Shown piece after piece: positions 28,004 to 36,002 of a stretch of DNA of 64,000 nucleotides (positions are counted from its first letter, which is position 1; each line of letters starts with the position of its first letter). Location of the stretch: NCBI RefSeq assembly GCF_015207005.2, contig NZ_JADEXS020000002.1:62001-126000 (forward strand). The letters run 5' to 3'. Made by a program: the position numbers and the translations under genes. The notes under the pieces were generated by a model. The model searched no databases. It was not told the origin of the DNA and worked only from the letters and a program-made list of their open reading frames with translations. Source of the stretch: Desmonostoc muscorum LEGE 12446 (GTDB lineage Bacteria > Cyanobacteriota > Cyanobacteriia > Cyanobacteriales > Nostocaceae).

Positions 28004-28735
28004 ATGACTCTGCAAATTAAACGACTTCAAGCTCCATTGCTTCCAGAAGCCAAAAACCTCCTAGCTGTTTGCTTTATCTGCCTAACTGCATTTAACGGTC
28101 TGATATTTTTATTAACTCTATTCACCGCTTTCAGGGTCAATAAAATTGCCGATCGCAAGACGACCTTTGCCCAGTTGGTAAATGGCGAGACAATCTACAT
28201 TTCCGAGCAAGACCGTAACTGGCGCTATCCAGCTGTAATTCAAAAAGTAGTTAGTGACTGGACAACTCTAACATTTAACTGGGATGACAAACTCACTGGC
28301 ACTAATCAACCAGACCAAGGCATTCAAGTTGGTAGAAATGGGCGCATTCCCACAAATACTTGGTTTGCTTCCCTGCTACTAGAACCGGAATTTGCCAAAG
28401 CTTCTCTACCGAAGATTGCCGAATTAGTTCCTACTAGCTTCTTTTCAGGTCAGCTTCGCAGCACCACTATTATTTCCTATTTGTCAGAACCGAGAGCAGT
28501 ACGACCTGGGGAATGGGAAATAGACATGATTGCTACCCGTATCTTAGTTGACCGAACTACTGGTAGAGATGAGCGTATTCCTTTTAACCGCACATTTACC
28601 GTCCAAGCAGTGGAGATTCCCCGATCTCCTTTAAGTAAAGATGCCCCCCTGGTAGAACAGAAAATTTATGAAGTGCGATCGTCTGGACTGCAAATTACCA
28701 AGATGGTTGAGTTCAATTCTCAGCAACGACGCTAA
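28004..28735 (+). CDS. VirB8-like inner-membrane assembly protein
   Basis: 243 residues with one N-terminal membrane span (about 19-43) and a periplasmic domain of about 195 residues, the normal VirB8 layout. The domain has WRYPAVIQKVVSDWTTLTFNW, FFSGQLRSTTIISYLSEPRAVRPGEWEIDMIATRILV and GRDERIPFNRTFTVQAVEI, which fits the NTF2-like fold with a conserved late beta strand. VirB8 links inner-membrane channel and core complex. It starts 91 bp after the VirB6-like gene and is followed by the VirB10-like gene 17 bp later. Confidence 0.7.
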   Translation: MTLQIKRLQAPLLPEAKNLLAVCFICLTAFNGLIFLLTLFTAFRVNKIADRKTTFAQLVNGETIYISEQDRNWRYPAVIQKVVSDWTTLTFNWDDKLTGTNQPDQGIQVGRNGRIPTNTWFASLLLEPEFAKASLPKIAELVPTSFFSGQLRSTTIISYLSEPRAVRPGEWEIDMIATRILVDRTTGRDERIPFNRTFTVQAVEIPRSPLSKDAPLVEQKIYEVRSSGLQITKMVEFNSQQRR

Positions 28736-28752
28736 AGGAAAAAGGTAGAATT

Positions 28753-29017
28753 ATGACCAATTCAAATCAAAACCATGAATTTGACTACTTAAACGAGAAC
28801 TCTGCTGATTCTTCGCCGGGATTCAACAGTACTAACGGCAATCATCGCTCTAACCAAGCCACTTTGGTCGCTGATGATGATATCAGCCCTGAAGAGGAGC
28901 AGTTGTTGGCAGGTTATAACCCTACCGCAAATCACCTCATTTCCGAAGAATATCGCTTGAAACAAGATGCAGAAGGAGCGGTAGAGCGACCGTTAGCAGA
29001 AAAACCTAGTGTTCGAC
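28753..29017 (+). pseudogene. virB10: VirB10-like protein, N-terminal part (gene interrupted by ISKra4 copy 2)
   Basis: The frame starts at ATG 28753 (MTNSNQNHEFDY) and encodes 88 cytosolic, acidic residues up to KPSVR at the insertion point. It runs on about 80 bp into the insertion sequence and stops at 29100. VirB10 proteins begin with such a cytosolic tail, followed by one membrane span, which here lies beyond the element at 30977 onward. Removing the element plus one 9-bp target copy gives KPSVRLGSVVALVGIVIG in one frame. The truncated product would lack the membrane anchor and the channel domain. Confidence 0.8.
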
Positions 29018-30965
29018 GGGAGCAATGCGATTTTGTGAGGTCTGGTCAAAAACAAGCGATGCCTGCGGCGGGCGTAGCCATCGCTAAAAATTATATTTAG
29101 GTACAAGGTGATTTTATTTGCAAATAAAATACTGGTTTGCACAAAAATTCATCTTGATGAAATATCTCAAAAAGATTAATAGCAAGTCATTTGACGATTT
29201 TTTATAAAAATATCTGCAATCAGCCTTTCATACTTAGTATGAATTATGTCAAAAAGTAAATTAAAGGCAAGATTAAAGTATAAAATTTATCAAGCAGCTT
29301 GGGGTTTGATAAAAGAATTAAAGATAGAACCACAAAAATTATCCCAACTTCCAGCCATCCATTGACAACGCAGATGTAAGATAATTTCTGCATTTTCTTT
29401 CAACCAAAATTTACTGTTACCCTTGATTCTTAAGTTGACAACTTGACGAATTAAACTCTCAATTGCTCCACTACCTATTGGTAGTTTTTGGTCTAGTATC
29501 TTAGCGTAATTTAAACGCCTTTCACGATAGGCACGTAAAAGGTAATTTCTCTGTGTGACCATAGTTTTACAACGCTCTCCCGTAGCTTCAGATATAAATT
29601 CATCCATCTGCCTAATTATGGTCATGGCATTACTTTTTTTAAAGTTCTCCGTGCTTTTTTAAACCAATTATTCCGCTCCTTATCATCACTAAACGCTACA
29701 TCAGCAAATTTCTGTAGCCGTTCAGTAACATGGTAAAAATCAAATAATTGATAAGTCGCATCGGGAGATTTCAATTTCTTTAAAAGAGGGGGAATATGCT
29801 TCCAAATCCATTCAGCACCGTCAGCAACTAATAAAACTTGTTTTGCTTGACTAATTCCCAAACTAATCAGATGCATTTCTAAAATTGGCAAAAAGCCTTT
29901 ATAGTCTTCATAAGTGCCATCATTTACAATGTTTATTTCGCCATTTTTAACTTTTTTACCCTGTTCATCAACCACATAAATTGTTAATAATTTTGGCTCA
30001 ACCCATTCCCCTGTAAAGCCGTGCTTGTTTGTTTTGAGATTTTTTCTACCTTTTTTATTAATCCTAATTCTACTCCTGCCACCATCTACAGCAATCACAA
30101 CTCTCTGGTCTTTAAGTATATTCCCACCAGGTAATTTACCTTGTTGCAAGTTAGATATTTTAGTTTGACGTAAATCAATGCTGATTTGACCAAATTTATA
30201 TGTCAATCGTTCAATTCGTTTAAGACTAATATTAATTCCCCAATCACCCAGGATTGTATGTGCGGCTTCAAAAGAACTAGCTATAATTCATATATTTTGT
30301 AATATCTGACCAAACTAATGGGGTCAAGCCTTCTGACATTCCTAACCATTTTAGCAAGGGGCAGAATCCAACATTAGTAGATTTATTCTTCGCTTTCTTT
30401 TCTCTTTTTTGAACAACGTATGGTAATTTAAGATTTACTACAACATTACCTACTGTTAATATTTCCCTCTTCGTATAACCGTGTCTTTGTGTGTCGGTAT
30501 GCCACCATCCTTTGGTTTGATTAATTGCTGTTTGATGAGCCGACTCTGATTGAGAAAGCTTATGCAATAATATGGCGATACATTGACCCGCTAAAACTAA
30601 GGCAGCCTGTCTAATTTTTTCTTCTCTTTCTTTAACTATTTTTCCAGACCACTCCTCGATATTTTTCAAATCTAAAAGGTTAGTCACATCCTTTTGAAAA
30701 TCTGATAATGAATCGGCAAAATTTAAATTTGCAGATATATTTTTTTTCATAAAGGTAGATACTTCCTATTTCAAAACTATTCCTGAAAGGAAATTTTACC
30801 TTTTTTTCTAGTAGCAACAATGTACAGAAACTTTGTTTTTGGTAGCAGGTTGTATCTTCTAAGCAATATTGCTGCAACTTTTGTATAAAATACTAAATAT
30901 ATACGTAAGAGTTTATTAGCGATCGCTCTCCAGGTGGGGTCATCTCACAAAATCGCATTGCTCCC
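29018..30965 (-). mobile_element. ISKra4-family insertion sequence, copy 2 (1948 bp, inverted, decayed transposase)
   Basis: It has the same length and ends as copy 1: 22-bp inverted repeats at 29018-29039 and 30944-30965. The target duplication is GTGTTCGAC (9 bp) at 29009-29017 and 30966-30974. Its orientation is opposite to copy 1, so the two form a 26-kb-spaced inverted pair. The body is nearly identical but has two frame-changing differences in the transposase. It splits the virB10-like gene. The clear target duplication argues for insertion by transposition, not recombination. Confidence 0.93.
29290..30750 (-). pseudogene. ISKra4-family transposase, copy 2, with two frameshifts
   Basis: The gene has the same total length (1461 bp) as the intact copy but is broken into three frames (30750-30277, 30206-29622, 29625-29290). 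The first break is near 30289-30296, where seven bases of copy 1 (GGTGCCA) are replaced by eight (ATGAATTA). The second is in an A-run near 29633-29639, seven bases here against eight in copy 1. The two cancel in length. The DDE residues are present but in different frames. Copy 2 could still be moved by the copy 1 enzyme. Sequencing error at the homopolymer is possible, less so at the substitution. Confidence 0.85.
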
Positions 30966-32344
30966 GTGTTCGACTAGGTTCAGTAGTTGCCTTAGTGGGA
31001 ATCGTTATTGGCTCTGTAGCACTGATCTGGTTTGGATTTCTCCAACCGAAACCTCCTGTCAAACAAGTAGTTCAAACTCCTACTACATCTCCAAAAGACG
31101 AACCAGTTTTAGATGAATCTGCCGAACTGAAAAGCAGATTAGCCTTTCAAGACCAACGGCAACAACTCAAAGTGGAACCTGTTGCGGCTAAATCTCCAAG
31201 TCCACCCCTACAAAATAAACCCAAAGGAACGCCATCTCAGCCTCCTCAGACTTTTTCACCGCGCACAACTCCTACATCACGCATAACACCAATAACTCCT
31301 GTAAGAATTTCTCAACCTGCGCCCCCAGTAGTACGGTATATTTCTCCAAATCCTGTAAGTTATCAAGCTTCAACACCAATACGGCAGCCTGAAAGTAATG
31401 TCGATCCTTTCCAGCAGTGGAGCCAACTAGCTAGCCTGGGACAGTCGCAAATCGATAACTCTAAAGCAGCTGAAACTCAGTCAGAAGTTGCTGTGAACAC
31501 TCAAACTCCAACAGGCTTGAAACCAACAGCTAGGACATCCATTTCCACTCCCGAAGACCCTGGTATTCAAACAGTTTTAATTGGCTCCAAAAGCACTGAT
31601 AGTAAAACTGATAACTTGACTCCAGGAATGGTAGGTATCCTCAATCGCACCCCTGTAGCTCCAGCCGATCTCAATGTAAATGAAACTAAAGAGGTAGCAC
31701 TGGGTACATCTGCCCCAGGTAGAATTATCATGCCGATGATTTGGGATCAGGGAGGCAATAATAAGAGCGATCGCTTTGCTATTGAGTTAACCAAACCTCT
31801 CACAGCCACAGATGGCACGGTGGCACTCCCGGCTGGTACTGTTTTAGTAACGAAAACAGTGGCAGTAGGTAAAAAGAATAACTTAGTATCTGCAAGTGCG
31901 ATCGCACTTATTTACCCTGACTCCCAAGGCACAGTCAAACAGGAAACTATTCCGGCTGAGACTTTGCTAATTCGCGGTCGAGGACAGCAACCGTTAATTG
32001 CTAAAAAGCTGAATGATGTGGGGACAGATATTGCCCAACAAGATTTATTAGTTGGATTACTCAGTAGTTTGGGTAAGGTGGGAAGCATAGTGAATCAGCC
32101 CCGCACTCAATCTAGCACTGTTGTTTCTAGTGGCACTTTTAACCAAAGTACTATTACTAGTAACTCTAATCCTCAGATTTGGGCGGCGGCGCTAGAAGGC
32201 TTTTTTAGTCCAGTCAGTGAACGTCTGTCTAGACGCTCTGACCAAGCAGTGCAGGAATTACTACAACGTCCAAATATCCAGTTTTTACCTGAAGGTACAG
32301 AAGTCTCAGTTGTCGTCAATAGTTTTTTGAAAGTTGAAAGATGA
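30966..32344 (+). pseudogene. virB10: VirB10-like protein, membrane anchor and C-terminal channel part
   Basis: From the right target duplication the frame reads LGSVVALVGIVIGSVALIWFGF (membrane span), a long Pro/Thr/Gln-rich periplasmic linker, and a C-terminal beta-barrel domain with PGRIIMPMIWDQGG, LPAGTVLVTKTVAVGK, LIRGRGQQPLIAKK and FLPEGTEVSVVVN, as in VirB10/TrbI. VirB10 spans both membranes and gates the channel. The ATG at 30995 is inside the membrane span and is unlikely to give a useful protein. With the 5' part this would be about 544 residues. Disruption should block conjugation unless the element excises precisely. Confidence 0.8.
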
Positions 32345-32517
32345 TACTAATTTGGTATAAGTAGCCAGCAATTTAAAATTCAAACAGATTGAAGTTGAGT
32401 TATCTACAGCATCCTGGCTATTGAATAGATACAAACTGAACGTTCTACAACTTAATCTTTGAGATTAATAGAACAGCCTATAAGTCAAAACTTCTAGTCC
32501 AAAATTCTTTCATTGGT

Positions 32518-33387
32518 ATGAAACAATTTGCCACTCTTGTTATTGCTAGCACCACAATATTATTTGGGGTTACGATACCTGTTGTACAGGCACAAGCACA
32601 AACTTCTGCATATCGCTTGATTGAACGGGATATGGCTGCAAGTAATAGGATTCAGGTTCAAGTTACTCCAGGACGTGCTACGCCTATTAGTTTCACTCAA
32701 ACCGACGAGGCGATCGCCTATATTTTGGTAGCAGACCCTTCACGACTGGTCTACACCACAGATACAGATTTAAAAAGCGGACGCGCTACAACCATTTTTC
32801 TGAGGCCAATCCAACCGCTAAAGTTTCCAGGGGCTACCACTACTGCCATTACTAACTTACTTGTCCAAACTGTAGACAAAACGGGACAAAAACGACTCTA
32901 CAACTTCGATATCGTTCCAGTGAGTAGAAACACTGGGTATGTAGGTATTCAGATTGCAAATGCGATCGTCGTACCCTTACAGGGAAGCAAGCTACGCATA
33001 GCGGACGCACCAGAAGACGTTGCCGTACCCCTACGGGGAAGCAAGCTACGCGCAGCGTCTCCGATAGGCTTCGGCACTGCACGTAGACGCCGAACAGCTT
33101 CTGAAAGTAGCGCAATCGCTGGACAACAGACACTCTTAATAGATAAAAATCGCAGAGCTAGAGTAGATGATATTGAAACCGGGCTGAAAATTGCTATTAA
33201 TCGGGGTTACACCAACAAAAGCGATCCAGTTGTTCTTAAAATGCAGCAAGTTTTAGACCTGTTGCGAAATACCAGAGTAACAATCCCAGAAGCAGCTACA
33301 TCTGTTGGTGTTCCAGTTGAGGTTATTTCTGAATTAGGAAGAATCGCCTTAAATGACCGTCTACTCAGACTAGGACAGCAACGCTAG
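32518..33387 (+). CDS. VirB9/TrbG-like outer-membrane complex protein
   Basis: 289 residues with a signal peptide (hydrophobic LVIASTTILFGVTIPVVQA, cleavage near residue 24). The N-terminal beta domain (RIQVQVTPGRATPISFTQTDEAIAYILVADPSRLVYTTD and RATTIFLRPI) fits VirB9/TrbG/TraK-type proteins of the core complex. The middle carries two copies of a VPL(Q/R)GSKLR peptide encoded by dispersed repeats (32971-33060), followed by a basic stretch and a helical C-terminus. It follows virB10 by 173 bp; VirB9 normally precedes VirB10, so the order is swapped here. The C-terminal part has no family signature that I recognise. Confidence 0.6.
   Translation: MKQFATLVIASTTILFGVTIPVVQAQAQTSAYRLIERDMAASNRIQVQVTPGRATPISFTQTDEAIAYILVADPSRLVYTTDTDLKSGRATTIFLRPIQPLKFPGATTTAITNLLVQTVDKTGQKRLYNFDIVPVSRNTGYVGIQIANAIVVPLQGSKLRIADAPEDVAVPLRGSKLRAASPIGFGTARRRRTASESSAIAGQQTLLIDKNRRARVDDIETGLKIAINRGYTNKSDPVVLKMQQVLDLLRNTRVTIPEAATSVGVPVEVISELGRIALNDRLLRLGQQR
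32971..33052 (+). repeat. In-frame duplicated dispersed repeat in the VirB9-like gene
   Basis: A 28-bp unit starting GTACCC and ending GAAGCAAGCTACGC occurs at 32971-32998 and again at 33025-33052, 54 bp apart, so exactly 18 codons. Both encode VPL(Q/R)GSKLR. This is a known type of Nostoc small dispersed repeat, here kept in frame inside a coding gene. Confidence 0.7.
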
Positions 33388-33513
33388 AGGTTATGCATTA
33401 TGCACTGGTTAAAATACATTTCTTTTTACTAAATTCAGATAATTCAGAATTTGAAAATAGAAAAATTAATTAATGCAATAATTTTGAAGCAGGGAGATAG
33501 CGACGGTCAAAAA

Positions 33514-33539
33514 GCTAACTGAGTGATAAGTCAGTTAGC
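33514..33539. other. Short intergenic hairpin
   Basis: GCTAACTGA and its exact complement TCAGTTAGC are spaced by eight bases between the end of the transfer operon and the convergent PIN-like gene. There is no T-run, so a simple intrinsic terminator is doubtful; it may still stop transcription from either side. Confidence 0.4.
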
Positions 33540-33635
33540 ATTGCTTAATGCGATTATTTGAGAATTTGTTGATAACACCTACTTCTTAATGACAATATGC
33601 GTTCGCCCTAATCTCGATGCTGATGCTAAGTATTG

Positions 33636-34118
33636 TCATTTTCCCCTTTGGTGATAATTCTGTAAATCGCTGTCTAGCGACCAGATAAACACTTCACTCA
33701 TTTGAAAGAGATTACAGGACTTATGAAATTCCTGAATGATGCTAAAATCACCGAAACTGGTTCCTTCTTGCTTATTAGGAGCTTTGTTTTTGCCAGCCAG
33801 ATCCGGGAACTGGTCAATCCACTCCAATATCTCTGCCGTGTTTGGGAATGTAGTAGGTCTCCAGGGAGCTACGCCTGTGAATGCCTCTTTAACTTCTTTA
33901 ACAAAACGTAGGGCAGTTTTCCTTCGCATTGTGCCATCGCCGTTTTGGGCAATGTGGTTGCCTGTTTCGAGGATCGTCGCCATAGGCAACAAAAAAGTAC
34001 AGCCAGATTGAAAATAAGTCTGATAATCTTGGAGGACTAATGCTCTATGCTGATTATAGTTGGGGACGTTAAGTATTTCGAGGAATATGCTGGTATCTAT
34101 CAGGCAGATACTACTCAT
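33636..34118 (-). CDS. PIN-like domain protein coupled to an AAA ATPase gene
   Basis: 160 residues. It begins SSICLIDTSIFLEIL, the usual first strand of PIN-type nucleases with Asp8. A glutamate occurs in ATILETGNHIAQ and an acidic/Ser cluster in GTSFGDFSIIQEF, with WSLDSDL near the end, matching the four-acid layout of PIN domains. PIN proteins cut RNA, often as toxins. The start codon lies in the last codons of the upstream AAA ATPase gene (34111-35423), so the two are translationally coupled. A nuclease joined to an SMC-like ATPase is common in defence and abortive-infection modules; the role here is inferred. Confidence 0.6.
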   Translation of the reverse strand: MSSICLIDTSIFLEILNVPNYNQHRALVLQDYQTYFQSGCTFLLPMATILETGNHIAQNGDGTMRRKTALRFVKEVKEAFTGVAPWRPTTFPNTAEILEWIDQFPDLAGKNKAPNKQEGTSFGDFSIIQEFHKSCNLFQMSEVFIWSLDSDLQNYHQRGK

Positions 34119-35423
34119 TGCCGTACTCCTGCAAACGAGACAGCCATTCCATAGCTTGCTGTTTTCTGTCTTCAGGTGTGTGCGGCGATTTAACGAACCG
34201 ATCTACTACCCCAGCAGTTACCAGTTGACCGAGCGCCCCTGAGATATCAGACTTGGGAAATCGTACATATCCCCAAGCCGTACAAGGCGGCTATCTCCTG
34301 ACTCTGGATCTCGGAAACAAAACACTACATCACCGAGAGCCGCATCGGGTAAGGCATCCATTAGGGCTGGGTTGTGGGTAGAAAGCAGCACTCGTAACTT
34401 CCTCTGCTCGGCAATATCGCGGATACTGGTGAGTAAATGCTTGGCACGGTTAGGATGAACACCGTTGTCAATTTCCTCGATGACGACTAAACTACCAACG
34501 GGTCGTCGATAGCATAGCAGCAGTTATAGCCAATACCCGCAAAGTGCCATCGGATAATAATGCTGCCTCACAATAGCGACGGTTATTACCAAAGGTTTCC
34601 GCTAGCCGCACCAGACTTCATCCCGTGGACCGAAAAGAAAATCTAGCCCATCTATAGCCTGTTCTGGTAGACTTTGGATAAAGTTCAGAATTGCCTGTTG
34701 ATTGTCGGGGTTGTTTTCCCACAAGCGAAATAAAACACTAGAAAGATTTGTACCATCTTCTTGTAATCGCTTATCGGATTTGAAGCTGTATTCGCGCATT
34801 TTGGCGGGGACGGGATCTAGAAATAAGATATTCTTTAAGACTCGTTGATATTCGCGGACAGTCTCAGGAATAGTCTTTTGAGATTTGGGGTATTTTGCAT
34901 CAAAACGGGCAGGGCTATCTAATTGCACGAATATAGCCATTTGATCGCTGCACGTTACTCGTGGTTTATTTTTTCCCCTTGTAAAGTTGTTATATGCGAC
35001 ACCAACATCTGTCCCTGCTCCTTGAGAGGGTTGATCTAGGTCATATAGTGGAAGTTGACTTGTCGAGCCAATGATCCGCTCACTACTAATGTGCAGTTCT
35101 CCGTCACGCACATTGAGGGTTATATCGAGTTTATTCCACTGTGTTGAGTCCAAATAGCAACCAATGGTAAAATTTGACTCTCCTCTATGGCACAAATCAT
35201 TTACTCGACCGCGTACAACGCGCTCTGCACTATTTACTGCATATTGAATGCTGGAGAGTTTTTGCCCTTGTGCTAGCCATGACAGAAAGCGCAGACCTTC
35301 AAGGGCATTACTTTTACCTGCGGCGTTTGCACCTATTAGTACTGTCAGCGACCCAAGGGGCAATCGGCTTGTACTGTAGCTTTTGAAGCTGGCGAGGGTA
35401 AATTCTGTCAGCATAGCACTCAT
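34111..35423 (-). pseudogene. SMC/OLD-like AAA ATPase, broken by three frameshifts
   Basis: The first frame (35423-34602) encodes MSAMLTEFTLASFKSYSTS and a Walker A GANAAGKS at residues 31-38, then stops after FGPRDEVWCG. Three further frames continue the protein: RLAETFGNNRRYCEAALLSDGTLRVLAI (signature-like), then VVIEEIDNGVHPNRAKHL (Walker B and D-loop) with RVLLSTHNPALMDALPDAAL, then ALGQLVTAGVVDRFVKSPHT. Breaks fall near 34606, 34503 and 34237. Every piece keeps conserved sequence, so decay is recent or the bases are misread. Intact relatives are ABC/OLD-like ATPases paired with small nucleases. The final stop overlaps the PIN-like start. Confidence 0.75.
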
Positions 35424-35517
35424 CTTACAATTATCATCTCAAGGCTCAATGGTGGAGGGAGGCGAAGAGGGCATCGAGTTCTGACAGTGAGGCGTGGTGA
35501 CTCATCTCTAAAGCCCG

Positions 35518-35766
35518 TTACTGTGAGTCGGTTATTGTGCAGGTTCCGAGTTGGGGACAAATAATCTCTATTGCCTTACTCTTGAAAAAAACAATTCTGT
35601 GTTCGTTATCTTCAGAGTCTCCTAAAGTGACTCGTTTACGGATGCTCATGTTTTTCATATCAGAGACGGTATTCTCAAAGAAATCCGATTGATGCCCACA
35701 GTCGCAACGAAAGGATGATGGATACAGTTCTATTGCCATCTTACACACCATGACTTCCCCCGCCAA
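35518..35766 (-). CDS. Small hypothetical protein with CxC motif
   Basis: Up to 82 residues; the start may be Met6 (MVCKMAIELYPSS) or Met10. It has FRCDCGHQSDFFENTVSDMKN, a Cys-x-Cys-x-His cluster that could bind a metal, and a later ICPQLGTC. I do not recognise the family. It lies between the AAA/PIN pair and a truncated transposase gene. Confidence 0.4.
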   Translation of the reverse strand: MAGEVMVCKMAIELYPSSFRCDCGHQSDFFENTVSDMKNMSIRKRVTLGDSEDNEHRIVFFKSKAIEIICPQLGTCTITDSQ

Positions 35767-35858
35767 ATACTACCATGCTAGTCAGGCGATATTTGACAGG
35801 AATAGTAAGGTAATAAGTGGGGTATTCAAGCAAGAATACCTCACTCGCTAGCTGAAAG

Positions 35859-36002
35859 ATGTCCAGAAAACCCCGTGAGATCAAACCAGGATACTGTTAT
35901 CACATTACCATTCGCTGCAATAACCGTGAGTTTCAGTTAACTCACCACGAATGCCGTCAGGTGATTGCTATACTGTTGATCAAGTTTTTAATACCTCAAT
36001 GA
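35859..36002 (+). pseudogene. Truncated Y1 (IS200/REP-associated) transposase, N-terminal fragment
   Basis: A 47-residue frame starts MSRKPREIKPGYCYHITIRC and continues NNREFQLTHHECRQVIA before turning into unrelated sequence and a stop at 36000-36002. The H-I-T-x-R-C-N-N-R start is typical of REP-associated tyrosine transposases, normally about 180-250 residues with the catalytic HUH and Tyr further on. Those parts are missing; the fragment ends where the opposing sensor kinase gene ends (35980). It is a dead remnant that marks an old insertion or rearrangement joint. Confidence 0.65.

Noticed and set aside
2863..30965. The whole 2863-30965 stretch as a recently transposed composite element
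   Set aside because: Each copy has its own different target duplication, so the two inserted independently; a composite move is possible in future but not shown by the sequence.
32971..33052. Possible CRISPR-like or iteron array in the VirB9-like gene
   Set aside because: There are only two units, with coding spacing and a dispersed-repeat sequence; no spacers or regular array.
32852..33133. Minus-strand frame through the VirB9-like gene
   Set aside because: It is a shadow of the plus-strand gene generated by the GC-rich dispersed repeats; its composition is not protein-like.
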